Both the position numbers and the translations under genes were made by a program. The notes below the pieces were generated by a model, which was given only the letters and a program-made list of their open reading frames with translations, ran no database searches and had not been told where the DNA came from. Below, one piece after another: positions 10,239 through 19,071 of a stretch of 64,000 bases of DNA (position 1 is its first letter; each line of letters opens with the position of its first letter). Origin of the DNA: Salinimonas iocasae (GTDB taxonomy: Bacteria > Pseudomonadota > Gammaproteobacteria > Enterobacterales > Alteromonadaceae); contig NZ_CP039852.1 of NCBI RefSeq assembly GCF_006228385.1, forward strand, positions 682,001-746,000. Reading direction: 5' to 3'.

Positions 10239-10835
10239 ATGACAACAAATCTGATTGACCTGAGCGCATACAAAGCCATTATTTTTGATATGGACGGCAC
10301 CCTGATTGATTCGATGGGAGCGCATATGGAAGCATGGAAGCAGACCTGTGAAAGCTTTGGTATACCGTTCGACCGCGATTACATGTACGGCTTAGGTGGC
10401 GTGCCTACCCGTAAAACCGTAGAAATCCTCAATGAAAAACATGGTAGTGATCACAGCCCCGAAGATGTCGCACTGCGCAAGCGGGAGGTGTGGGAGACCA
10501 TGGATTTAATCCCCTCCCTGATCGCCGAGACTACTGAAATTTTTCACCACTACCGCCCTAAGATGCAGGTGGCGATTGGTACCGGTTCGGAGCGTCCACA
10601 CGCAGAGCATTTGCTGAATCATCACGATTTGCTTAATAAACTTGATGCCATGGTTACCGCCTCTGATGTAACTCACGGTAAACCGCATCCTGAAACCTTT
10701 CTGACAGCAGCCCGACTCATGAATGTTAAACCCGAAGAGTGTGTGGTATTTGAGGATACCGACATAGGTCGACAGGCTGCAGAGCGTGCCGGGATGGCGT
10801 GCTTTCTGGTAGTTGACGGAAAAGTTAAACGATAA
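10239..10835 (+). CDS. HAD-superfamily sugar-phosphate phosphatase (YqaB / beta-PGM-like)
   Basis: A 198-residue HAD hydrolase of subfamily I with the nucleophile motif DMDGTLIDS near residue 17, a helical cap (HMEAWKQTCESFGI), motif II in GTGSERP, the motif III lysine in HGKPHPE and the metal-binding EDTDIG. The size and cap resemble E. coli YqaB and beta-phosphoglucomutase-type proteins, which act on small sugar phosphates. Placed between araA and the aldose epimerase, it may clear toxic phosphorylated by-products of arabinose metabolism, which is inference. It has its own upstream region with a weak operator-like site (TTCAATACA, 10195-10203). Confidence 0.85.
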   Translation: MTTNLIDLSAYKAIIFDMDGTLIDSMGAHMEAWKQTCESFGIPFDRDYMYGLGGVPTRKTVEILNEKHGSDHSPEDVALRKREVWETMDLIPSLIAETTEIFHHYRPKMQVAIGTGSERPHAEHLLNHHDLLNKLDAMVTASDVTHGKPHPETFLTAARLMNVKPEECVVFEDTDIGRQAAERAGMACFLVVDGKVKR

Positions 10836-10866
10836 ATCTGACTAGGCTTGCAATATACCTTCATTT

Positions 10867-10875
10867 TGTAATATA
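10867..10875. promoter_or_regulatory. Candidate GntR/FadR-type operator before the aldose epimerase
   Basis: TGTAATATA, one mismatch from TGTAATACA, lies 33 bases before the epimerase start codon. Confidence 0.45.
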
Positions 10876-10907
10876 AAAGTATAAATTTTATTAGGGAATT
10901 GTAAGTC

Positions 10908-12104
10908 ATGGTGTTATCTGCCCTCGCGCCCCAGCGGCCTCAGTTTTTAACCTCTCATCGTATAGTCGGCGGCATCATTGCTGCCACATTGACACTGACC
11001 TTCTATTCCAGCCAGAGTTATGCTCACGGAGCCGATACAATGAATAACCAGCCTTCAGCACAAATGACCCATTACGGTGATATGCCAGACAGCACACCGG
11101 TTTATAAAGTAACGTTAAAAAACGGGCAGGGTATTGAAGCCGATGTCATCAGCTATGGCGGTATTATTACCCGTCTGGAAACACCGGATGCAAACGGAAA
11201 GTCCGGAAATATTGTGCTGGGAATGGACAATCTGCAGGATTATGTCGACGCGAATCCTTATTTCGGCGCCATTATTGGCCGTTATGGAAACCGCATCGCA
11301 AACGGTAAGTTTACCCTGAATGGCACTGAGTATCAGCTTGCTACAAACGACGGAGATAACCATTTGCACGGTGGTGTACAGGGGTTTGACAAAAAAGTCT
11401 GGCAAATGGAGCCTTTCGTTACCAAAACGTCTGCAGGCGTGACGCTTACTCTTATCAGTCCGGATGGCGATCAGGGGTACCCGGGCACTCTGAATACACA
11501 GGTGACTTATACACTGACCAGCGACAATAAGCTGGACATGGCGTTTATGGCTACCACAGATAAGCCGACGATAGTGAACCTGACACAACATACCTACTTT
11601 AACCTGCAGGGCAAGGGAAGCATCCTTGACCATGTTCTGCAAATCAACGGTGATACTTACACGCCGGTTGATAAAGGGTTAATACCTACGGGCGAGGTCA
11701 AATCCGTGAAAGGTACGCCGTTTGACTTTACCCAGCCAAAGACAATGGGCAAAGATATTGAAACAGACAACACGCAACTTTCACGTGGACAGGGCTATGA
11801 CCATAACTTTGTCATTAAAGATTCGCCGGATAGCGAGTTGGTGGAAGCTGCGAATGTTTACGAGCCGGATACAGGTCGCACACTGACCGTGCTGACAGAA
11901 GAGCCGGCAGTACAGTTTTATTCCGGCAACTTTCTGGACGGCAACACTAAACAAAGCGGCATGGTTCACAACAAACGTAGTGCCTTTTGTCTGGAGCCTC
12001 AGCACAACCCTGACTCACCTAACCAGCCGAATTTTGCCAGCACAACATTAAATCCGGGCGAGGTGTATTCTACCCGTATCGTTTACGCTTTCGGCACCCG
12101 CTAG
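10908..12104 (+). CDS. galM: Exported aldose 1-epimerase (mutarotase)
   Basis: A 398-residue GalM-family protein that interconverts alpha and beta anomers of free aldoses. Unlike the cytosolic E. coli enzyme, it has a long N-terminal export signal (hydrophobic stretch at about residues 20-40, ending near SQSYAHG), so it should act in the periplasm. Family motifs are intact: GRYGNRIANGKF, the histidine of NHLHGG, LTQHTYFNLQG and the base region FCLEPQHNPDSPNQ. Together with the next gene, a GH43 lipoprotein, it would convert freshly released arabinose to the anomer used by transporters. An operator-like site lies in its promoter. Confidence 0.93.
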   Translation: MVLSALAPQRPQFLTSHRIVGGIIAATLTLTFYSSQSYAHGADTMNNQPSAQMTHYGDMPDSTPVYKVTLKNGQGIEADVISYGGIITRLETPDANGKSGNIVLGMDNLQDYVDANPYFGAIIGRYGNRIANGKFTLNGTEYQLATNDGDNHLHGGVQGFDKKVWQMEPFVTKTSAGVTLTLISPDGDQGYPGTLNTQVTYTLTSDNKLDMAFMATTDKPTIVNLTQHTYFNLQGKGSILDHVLQINGDTYTPVDKGLIPTGEVKSVKGTPFDFTQPKTMGKDIETDNTQLSRGQGYDHNFVIKDSPDSELVEAANVYEPDTGRTLTVLTEEPAVQFYSGNFLDGNTKQSGMVHNKRSAFCLEPQHNPDSPNQPNFASTTLNPGEVYSTRIVYAFGTR

Positions 12105-12175
12105 TCAGCATCACTCATGCCTTGTCTGCCGATATCGAAATCGACAGACAAGGTTGTTAAGACAGAGAAATACTC

Positions 12176-14092
12176 ATGAAAACAAACTTTGTTCAGGCTA
12201 TCTCAGTTCTGTTGTTACTATCTGGCCTGAGTGCGTGCCAGTCAGCTTCAAACGGAAAAACAACAGAAAACGACACAGCTCAAAGCACCGCACAGTCGGA
12301 TATCCGTAAAAGCGGGACGTTTACAAACCCGTTATTTCCCAATGGGGCCGATCCATGGCTGGAGTATTGGGACGGTAATTATTATCTGACCACCACCACC
12401 TGGACTTCAGAACTGGTGATGCGCAAAGCGCCTACCCTGGCAGGGTTGGCTGATGCAACGCCGGTCAATGTATGGTCTTCTACCGACCCTGAGCGCTGTT
12501 GTAACTTCTGGGCGTTTGAGTTTCACCGCCTGAAAGGGCCAGACGGCTATCGCTGGTATATGATGTATACCGCCGGTAAGGACGGTACGCTGGACAACCA
12601 GCATCTTAATGTACTGGAAAGTGCCGGCGATGACCCTATGGGGCCTTATCAGTACAAAGGCGCGTTGATGCCTGATGTGTGGAATATTGACGGTAATTAC
12701 CTTGAGCATGACGGTAAATTATATGTCATCTACTCACAGTGGCAGGGCGATCAACAGCTTAATATTATCGCTGAGATGGAGAACCCGTGGACACTGAAAA
12801 AAGATCAGGACCATACCATCATTACCCGTCCCGAACTGGACTGGGAGATCAGTGGCCGTAAGGTCACAGAAGGTGCTGAAATTCTGCAGCATAATGGTCG
12901 CACCTTTATGACATATTCGGCGAGTTTCTGTAATACGCCGGATTACAAACTGGGATTGCTGGAGCTGGTGGGGGATGACCCTATGAAAGCCAGCGCCTGG
13001 AAAAAGTTTGATGAACCCGTATTCGAGCGCACAGAAGAGGTTTTCGGGCCCGGTCACAACGGCTTCTTCACCTCACCGGACGGCAGTGAAGACTGGTTGG
13101 TCTACCATGGTAATGATTCCGTTGAGCACGGCTGCTCCGCAACCCGCTCGCTACGCGCTCAAAAATTTGAGTGGAACGATGATGGCACGCCAGATTTTGG
13201 CAAGCCATTGACGCCGGGTGTTGTAGTACCACCACCATCAGGTGAAAACGGCCCGTTGGTGACACGTGTACAAGGGCAGCGCTATCACCTGGTTAATGCT
13301 ACCAGTGAGCTGTGCCTTGATATTTCCCCCGATCCGCAGGACAACCGCGCAATACAGCGCCAGTGTTCAGCGACCAATGGCCAGTGGGTGCTGGATCCTA
13401 CTACCGATGGCTTTGTCAGACTGGCAAATCGCGAAGACAGTAAATTCCTGGGTGTCGCCGATTGTGCCACCGCCGATAACGCGCGTGTACAGACTGCCGC
13501 ATGGCGCAATAACTTTTGCCAGCAATGGAAGCTGCAAAGTGGCACTGACGGCAATATTACTATTACCAACCGTTACTCTGAAAAACCGCTTGCAATTGCC
13601 GGGTGCTCGGCCGCGGCTAATCAGGCGGTGTTGCAACAAAACAGTGACAGCGCCTGTACACAATGGCAACTTCGTCCCGTAGGAAACGTGGTCATTCTTA
13701 GCCAGCAAAGTGGTAAAGCGGTAAGCGTGGCGCAAGACAATAACAATATTGAGCAGCAGGCTTTCGACTATAAAGACAACCAGCAATGGAACGTAGTCCC
13801 CACAGATACTGGCTACGTCAGTTTAAAAACGGACGCGCAGGGTAACCTCTGTGTAGGCGCCGATGATAATGCGGTAGTACCCGGTGCCAACCTGTCTATG
13901 GTTCAGTGTGATGCCGCGACAGCGCAATGGAAAATCCGACCTGCTGAGGGCGGGGGAGTGATGTTACTCAACCGCTATAACAATCAGGTAATGGGTGTGT
14001 CGGACTGTGGTCTGGCTGAAGGTACAAACATTGCCCAACAACCTGATATGAAAACAAAATGTCAGGTGTTTCACTTCAGGTCTCCACAGTAA
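12176..14092 (+). CDS. Lipoprotein GH43 arabinosidase with ricin-type lectin (CBM13) tail
   Basis: A 638-residue secreted lipoprotein with lipobox LSAC (Cys21), followed by a Thr/Ser/Gln linker. A five-bladed GH43 propeller spans about residues 45-350, with candidate catalytic residues Asp59 (NGADPW), a pKa-modulating Asp in NIDGNYLEHD and the acid in VTEGAEIL. The sequence resembles the exo-alpha-1,5-L-arabinofuranosidase branch of GH43. The C-terminal 270 residues form ricin B-like beta-trefoils, shown by repeated Q-x-W signatures (NGQWVLDP, CQQWKLQS, CTQWQLRP, NQQWNVVP, TAQWKIRP). These presumably bind arabinose- or galactose-containing polymer at the cell surface. It lies 71 bases after the exported epimerase and ends at a strong terminator. 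Confidence 0.9.
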   Translation: MKTNFVQAISVLLLLSGLSACQSASNGKTTENDTAQSTAQSDIRKSGTFTNPLFPNGADPWLEYWDGNYYLTTTTWTSELVMRKAPTLAGLADATPVNVWSSTDPERCCNFWAFEFHRLKGPDGYRWYMMYTAGKDGTLDNQHLNVLESAGDDPMGPYQYKGALMPDVWNIDGNYLEHDGKLYVIYSQWQGDQQLNIIAEMENPWTLKKDQDHTIITRPELDWEISGRKVTEGAEILQHNGRTFMTYSASFCNTPDYKLGLLELVGDDPMKASAWKKFDEPVFERTEEVFGPGHNGFFTSPDGSEDWLVYHGNDSVEHGCSATRSLRAQKFEWNDDGTPDFGKPLTPGVVVPPPSGENGPLVTRVQGQRYHLVNATSELCLDISPDPQDNRAIQRQCSATNGQWVLDPTTDGFVRLANREDSKFLGVADCATADNARVQTAAWRNNFCQQWKLQSGTDGNITITNRYSEKPLAIAGCSAAANQAVLQQNSDSACTQWQLRPVGNVVILSQQSGKAVSVAQDNNNIEQQAFDYKDNQQWNVVPTDTGYVSLKTDAQGNLCVGADDNAVVPGANLSMVQCDAATAQWKIRPAEGGGVMLLNRYNNQVMGVSDCGLAEGTNIAQQPDMKTKCQVFHFRSPQ

Positions 14093-14106
14093 TAGCTGAT
14101 AGAACG

Positions 14107-14134
14107 GAAAAAACCGCCTTAGGGCGGTTTTTTT
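14107..14134 (+). terminator. Rho-independent terminator after the GH43-lectin gene
   Basis: Hairpin AAACCGCC-TTAG-GGCGGTTT followed by a run of eight T, 15 bases past the stop codon. Confidence 0.92.
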
Positions 14135-14271
14135 ATGTTGACCTCTTACTGGCAGCAGTAAGTATTAACGATGTCTCTGGTATCAAGGAAAAATTTCTGT
14201 GGAGTACGACTCTATCCGGATGTGATGTATCTCCAGCCTGCCGGAGCAGACTGGAGTGCATGTCCAAAAGA

Positions 14272-16386
14272 TCAGAACTGATATTTTACACTGGCTGTGT
14301 AGTTAAGTGGCGAGCCTGGCATAGTCCACAACTTGTGATAAGAATTCTCAAAATATTCTTCATCTAATACATTGTTGATGTCAACTTTCACACTCAGATT
14401 TTGTGTAAGCACCATAGAGGCTGATACATTGACCAGCGTATATGAAGGAAGAATATAGTCGGGGTCCGTGGTCTCACCCAGACGGTCGCCCACATAACGT
14501 GCCGTGGCACCCAGATATACTTCTTTAGACATAATGTTCGCGTAATGTTGCAAAGATATATAGCCCGCGTTTTTGGCAACATTAATGAGTCGCGCACCCT
14601 TTGGAATTGTGACGCCCCAGTCTGAGTTTATTGATTCATTAGCCGTTTTCGCATCGGTATACGCATAGCCAAGCTCAAGCCGGGTGTTATCGGTTAAATC
14701 GGTAGTAAGTTGCAGCTCAATCCCCTGGCTTTCAACTTCACCTAAGGTGGCTGAAAAGCCGGTATTTGGCTCGGCGGTAAGCATATTTTCTTTTTCTGCA
14801 CTAAACAAAGCAATGCTGCCAGAGAAACGCCCGCCGACATTCTGCCACTTTGCACCCAGCTCGTAGGAAACTGTCTCTTCAGGATCAAAGGCATTTCTGT
14901 CAGCGTCTAACCCTGGATTAGGTCTGAATCCTTGTGCATAGCTGGTATAGATATTAACGCTATCGTTGATATCGTAAACAAGACCTAACCGTGGAGAGAA
15001 CTGAGTTTGATCCTGCTCTTGCGATAATCCGGTCAATTTATTGAGAATTTCCTGATCGAACTTATCTACACGAAAGCCAATCAGAAATTTTGTATTGTTA
15101 GTTAGCTCTGCCAGATTCTGGGCGTAAAAACCCTGACCGGTTTGCTTTTCTGCGGTCAACGTTGTTGGCGATACGTCAGGTCTTGGAATCGTGTAATCTG
15201 GGTTTTGAGGGTCAATGCTGTACGTCGTGTCCTGCGAGCCCCAGTCTGTACGCCACCGTCTGTAATCGGTATCCAGATGATAATTGTAATAATCTATTCC
15301 CATCAGCACATTATTGACAATGGAGCCTAGAGCAACTTCGCCGCTTAGTTCAAAACGCGTAGACAAATCGCGCGCCTGATAGTCACGGGTTCGTCTTTGA
15401 CGGGAAAGAATGGTCGGATCGGTGTATAATAACTGGCGACCATCAGAAAGCTCAGTGTCTGAGGATTGTCCCTCAAATGATGAATCTCGGTAGTAGAGGC
15501 CTGCTAACAGGTGCCAGTCACGATTAAGCGCATGATTCGCAACTAACTGATGGCCCCAGGCTTTGACCTCGTGCGCGCCATCGCGAACATCGCCATAAAA
15601 ACTTTCTGGCTCAACATTATCCAAGTCGTCATTAAGAACAAATACGCCCCGATCTAAGGGCTTTTCCTGGTCCAGAATTTCCATTTCGTAGGACACATTC
15701 GTCGAGTCCGAGATATTCCACAAAAAAGAAGGGTTCAGTGTCAGGTTTTTGAAATAAACCTGATCTCGATAGGTATCAGAATCTTCATAGGAGCCGGTAA
15801 GGCGATAAGCGCTCTGCCTGTTCAATCCGTTGGTATAGTCAAACTCAAGCAGCTTTTTATCAAAATTCCCAGCAGTTGCCTGAATATATCCCTGCTCATC
15901 AAAGCGTGGTTTCTTAGTGATAATGTTAATAGTCCCGCCTGGCTCACCCTGGCCATAAAGCGCTGAACCCGGGCCTTTCATGACTTCCACTGTTTCAATG
16001 TTTACCGTACCTCGGTTACCACTATAACCGCGCACGTTAAAGCCATTAATCAGGTAGCCGGTAGGGTTATTTTCATCGCCTGAAAAGCCACGAATTGCAA
16101 AACTATCGAACATCCCGCCGGAATTATTTTGTCTGACGATACTGGGCGAAAAGTCCAGCGCATCAATAAACCGCGTAATTCCTTCATTATCCAGCGTTTC
16201 TGCATTAATACGGTCTACTGCTTGCGGCGTTTCAAATAACGGTACATTTCCTCTGAAAGGCTGCCAGTGCTGCCGGACCTCGATATGCTCGATGTCTTCA
16301 ACAGCATCATTACTGGCCGCATTTTGATTTTGTGCGCTGGCGAACGCGGAGACAAACATAAGAGAGTAAAGAACAGGTGGTTTCAT
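14272..16386 (-). CDS. TonB-dependent metallophore receptor, Zur-box associated
   Basis: A 704-residue outer-membrane receptor of the siderophore-receptor type. A short signal (LMFVSAFASAQ) is followed by a TonB box-like region (EDIEHIEVRQ). The plug domain carries typical motifs (TPQAVDRINAETLDN, FAIRGFSGDENNPTGYLINGF, VEVMKGPGSALYGQGEPGGTIN). A beta-barrel follows, ending in a phenylalanine (TASVKYQF). A 23-base site very close to the gammaproteobacterial Zur box covers its promoter (16417-16439), which points to zinc limitation rather than iron as the signal. The same element stands before the ABC operon upstream. The ligand is therefore probably a zinc complex or zincophore. This is inference, since the protein by itself resembles ferric-siderophore receptors. 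Confidence 0.88.
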   Translation of the reverse strand: MKPPVLYSLMFVSAFASAQNQNAASNDAVEDIEHIEVRQHWQPFRGNVPLFETPQAVDRINAETLDNEGITRFIDALDFSPSIVRQNNSGGMFDSFAIRGFSGDENNPTGYLINGFNVRGYSGNRGTVNIETVEVMKGPGSALYGQGEPGGTINIITKKPRFDEQGYIQATAGNFDKKLLEFDYTNGLNRQSAYRLTGSYEDSDTYRDQVYFKNLTLNPSFLWNISDSTNVSYEMEILDQEKPLDRGVFVLNDDLDNVEPESFYGDVRDGAHEVKAWGHQLVANHALNRDWHLLAGLYYRDSSFEGQSSDTELSDGRQLLYTDPTILSRQRRTRDYQARDLSTRFELSGEVALGSIVNNVLMGIDYYNYHLDTDYRRWRTDWGSQDTTYSIDPQNPDYTIPRPDVSPTTLTAEKQTGQGFYAQNLAELTNNTKFLIGFRVDKFDQEILNKLTGLSQEQDQTQFSPRLGLVYDINDSVNIYTSYAQGFRPNPGLDADRNAFDPEETVSYELGAKWQNVGGRFSGSIALFSAEKENMLTAEPNTGFSATLGEVESQGIELQLTTDLTDNTRLELGYAYTDAKTANESINSDWGVTIPKGARLINVAKNAGYISLQHYANIMSKEVYLGATARYVGDRLGETTDPDYILPSYTLVNVSASMVLTQNLSVKVDINNVLDEEYFENSYHKLWTMPGSPLNYTASVKYQF

Positions 16387-16416
16387 AACTGCTTAATAAA
16401 TAATTAAAATAGTAGT

Positions 16417-16439
16417 TAAATGATATAATATAACATTTC
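16417..16439. promoter_or_regulatory. Candidate Zur box before the TonB receptor
   Basis: A 23-base imperfect palindrome, arms AAATGATATA and TATAACATTT around a central A, with a flanking C. It differs from the published gammaproteobacterial Zur consensus at only two positions and lies 31 bases before the receptor start codon. Confidence 0.75.
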
Positions 16440-16598
16440 ATTCGGCAATTGCGGCAACCCATAATCAACTTCTGATTTGTTGATTTCATCTCAAGATAGC
16501 TAGTTATCAGCGCAGGGATTAGCACAGGTTTTGTCCGTGCCGATAGATGCGAGAATAGCCGGGTACCAATTGAACAAAATACCCGGCGAGGGAACCTA

Positions 16599-17648
16599 CT
16601 ATTTTTGAACGATGCCTATGGCCACAGGCGACTCACCGTTTTTGACTGGTGGCGTTTCATTAATCATCAAAATAGTGCCATGGGTGGGGGCAGTTATTGT
16701 TTGCTGAATGTTGCCAAAATAATCTGTGACGGTACCCAGCCTGGTCCCGGGCTTCACCTTGTCACCGATTGTCTTTAGGGGGGTGAAAAAACCATCGTGC
16801 TCACTTTTTATATACTTTACGTCCTTATAAATGACCGGTTTCGGATGAACAGCACGTTCTCCGGGAAGCATACTCAGAAATATCATTGTGTTTTTAGTAA
16901 CGTCAAAAGCAAATTCAATGGACTTTTCATCGCGCTGGGCAAGATGGCCTATCTCGGTGGTCAGCCCGGGAATACCGCGCGTCATCGCAGTGTTGGGAAA
17001 TGACACAGAATTAGCTGGATCCCGTGGTCTGTCTCCGTACATAACGATATGTTGCATACCTGTGGCTTTAGCAAAATCAAAGGTTAGTGCATCAAGTTTT
17101 TTGTCGCCGACAAACGGTGAATAAACATGATTGAGTAATTTCTGATTTGAGCTTCCTGAATGCATATCCACAAAAAAATCGATTTTACTGATAAATTCGC
17201 GGGTCAGCAGGTCAGCAATCTGTTCCGTCGCTGTGCCCGTTGGGCTGCCGGGAAACTCACGATTAAGGTTCTTTTCATCCTTTGGGTTGAGTGCCAGGCG
17301 TCGACCGTGAAAACCGTCCAGATTAGCAAGATGTAAAACGATAACCGTGCCATTTATTGTTGATGCATCAAGTGCTTTTGCCAGCCTTTGTAGCGCAAAC
17401 ATCGAGGGGAATTCATCGCCATGAGTCCCTGCTGCCAATAGTAAAGTGGGGCCTGATTTTGCGCCATTAACAACCGTCACCGGCAATTTTATATCATTGT
17501 GTGAAGCGATGTAGGCTCGCTTTTCGCCCGGTTCTGTTGTCTCTCCCATCAGTTCAAAACTATCTTTGGCTTCTGCCTGGGAATAAAAAGCGCAGAGCAG
17601 AATGAACATGTATTTCTTTAATATGCGCAGTGGCGGTACGTTTCGCAT
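16599..17648 (-). CDS. Exported M14-family (AstE/ASPA-like) zinc hydrolase
   Basis: A 349-residue succinylglutamate desuccinylase/aspartoacylase-family protein with an N-terminal export signal (YMFILLCAFYSQAEA). Zinc ligands are visible as GTHGDE (His76, Glu79) and DMHSGS (His163). The carboxylate-binding LNREFPGS and the general-base glutamate in TTEIGH (about 232) are present. A C-terminal beta domain like a biotinyl/lipoyl fold follows (DGFFTPLKTIGDKVKPG). Such enzymes remove acyl groups from amino acids or cleave C-terminal residues. Cytosolic AstE acts in arginine breakdown, but an exported copy between a TonB receptor and an ABC system does not fit that role. It may hydrolyse the imported ligand in the periplasm to free the metal, which is inference. 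Confidence 0.85.
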   Translation of the reverse strand: MRNVPPLRILKKYMFILLCAFYSQAEAKDSFELMGETTEPGEKRAYIASHNDIKLPVTVVNGAKSGPTLLLAAGTHGDEFPSMFALQRLAKALDASTINGTVIVLHLANLDGFHGRRLALNPKDEKNLNREFPGSPTGTATEQIADLLTREFISKIDFFVDMHSGSSNQKLLNHVYSPFVGDKKLDALTFDFAKATGMQHIVMYGDRPRDPANSVSFPNTAMTRGIPGLTTEIGHLAQRDEKSIEFAFDVTKNTMIFLSMLPGERAVHPKPVIYKDVKYIKSEHDGFFTPLKTIGDKVKPGTRLGTVTDYFGNIQQTITAPTHGTILMINETPPVKNGESPVAIGIVQK

Positions 17649-17805
17649 GTAGAATAAACCTTGTTTGTGATGATGAAGTCCTAAGCGGCCAGTGCCGCCA
17701 GGATCGTGAGAATGAAATAAACCAATAATGAGCGACGGTGATTTTTATTAACGCCCGGACTGCTATTAAGCCCGCGGCGACTTATTTGCTATTGCTGCAT
17801 CGTAA

Positions 17806-19071
17806 TTATCGATCTGCTTTTTTATCGAGGTCGAATTCAGGGCGTTTTTTTAATGCAGCCTCATCGTAGTCAGCATTACCAAACAACAACGGGTAATAAA
17901 AGTGACGTAATTCAGCGTGAAAAGCTCGAACGCGATCGTTGTATTGCCAGGCAGCAGTAGCGTCAGTTTCGGCCCAACGAGTAAGCTGACGCTGAAGCAA
18001 GGTCGCGGGCGACAATAATGCTACCCATCCTGCTGCCTGATATCTGTCTTGCGCTGTCTGCTGATAGGCCTGTGCCAGGGGCAAAGCTTTCTCATCGCCA
18101 ACCTGCTGAAACGCGTAATACCATTTCCATTCAAACAGGCTGCTGGTTTCTGTTTTCCCTGTCCATTCCGGATGATTTTTCAAAAATGCAGTCATAGTGG
18201 TTTCGTGGGGCAAATCCCATGCGGCGTTTACTGCTTCACGCTGAGTCATCAGCACAGCGCCGCCCTGCGGTCCGTGGTAATAATCTTTAATAAACACATT
18301 ACCTGCAGAAGGAATAATGAAAGAGGTCAGAAGCCACACACCCAATATACAGGATGCTAATACCGGGGCGGTGGCGTTTACGCGCGAGATCCAATAACAA
18401 AGTGCTGCCCATCCCAACAGGTATGCTGCAACGACTACGGCTACCAATAGTGTCAGGCCGGCGGAGACTCCATTAACAACTGCGCCTACAATAAAAGGCA
18501 AAACAAGCGCCAGCCATAACAGAGCTACCATAATACCAGTGCGCAGCGGCCATAAATTGTAACGATGTTTTCGGGTCACCATTAAAAAGGCATAGCGACC
18601 CGCTGCCCGTTCGCTGGCCCGCAAATCGTGGAGCAATAGAAGCAGCAGTAGTGGTGCAAAAACTGCCACAACAAACGTAAAGTCAATTTTGCCTGCCAGT
18701 GCCAATTCCGGGTTTTGCGTATCAGACTCGTGAATCTGCCCTTCCAGCGCCAGCATTCGGATCCGATGCTTCCATGGATATACGTCTCTGACGCCCAACG
18801 CTGCAAAAGCAAGCGGGGAGGGCGGCGCATAAGTCAGATGGAACGTATAATAAGCAATATAGCCGTAATCATTGTATTGCTTTGAAACGGCACTTCTGTC
18901 CAGTTTGTCAGCCTCAATTAGTCGTTCGATGGTCGCTCGTTGTTGTGCCACCTCAACACTACCTGTCCATACTGCAAACACCGACAGTAAGGTAGCGATA
19001 ACCAATAACGCGACAACACTCTTTCTGCGAATCAAAAATAATACTTCGCGGCGAATATCTGCCCAGCTCAT
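17806..19071 (-). CDS. ABC-2 type permease, DUF3526 family, subunit 2
   Basis: A 421-residue membrane protein. One helix lies near the N-terminus (SVVALLVIATLLSVFAVW) and is followed by a large periplasmic loop. Four or five helices then occupy about residues 130-255 (for example VVAVFAPLLLLLLLHDL, LLWLALVLPFIVGAV), and a long hydrophilic C-terminal segment ends the protein. The loop motif PPSPLAFAALGVRDVYPW and the LRASERAAGRYAFLM element, where ABC-2 permeases contact their ATPase, are typical of DUF3526 permeases. It overlaps the preceding permease gene by four bases, so the two probably form a heterodimer. ABC-2 systems usually export, so direction and substrate are open. Confidence 0.82.
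   Translation of the reverse strand: MSWADIRREVLFLIRRKSVVALLVIATLLSVFAVWTGSVEVAQQRATIERLIEADKLDRSAVSKQYNDYGYIAYYTFHLTYAPPSPLAFAALGVRDVYPWKHRIRMLALEGQIHESDTQNPELALAGKIDFTFVVAVFAPLLLLLLLHDLRASERAAGRYAFLMVTRKHRYNLWPLRTGIMVALLWLALVLPFIVGAVVNGVSAGLTLLVAVVVAAYLLGWAALCYWISRVNATAPVLASCILGVWLLTSFIIPSAGNVFIKDYYHGPQGGAVLMTQREAVNAAWDLPHETTMTAFLKNHPEWTGKTETSSLFEWKWYYAFQQVGDEKALPLAQAYQQTAQDRYQAAGWVALLSPATLLQRQLTRWAETDATAAWQYNDRVRAFHAELRHFYYPLLFGNADYDEAALKKRPEFDLDKKADR

Noticed and set aside
14059..14367. 102-codon plus-strand frame overlapping the terminator after the GH43-lectin gene
   Set aside because: It runs through a strong terminator hairpin and antisense into the end of the TonB receptor gene, and its composition is not protein-like.
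14272..16386. TonB receptor considered as a ferric siderophore receptor under Fur control
   Set aside because: The promoter palindrome fits the Zur consensus far better than a Fur box, so a zinc-linked role is preferred although the protein family alone would suggest iron.
17690..17770. Short minus-strand frame encoding a basic then hydrophobic tail (HRRSLLVYFILTILAALAA) between the M14 and permease genes
   Set aside because: It looks like a membrane tail, but there is no ATG or GTG between its bounding stop codons, so I could not support a gene. It might be a remnant.
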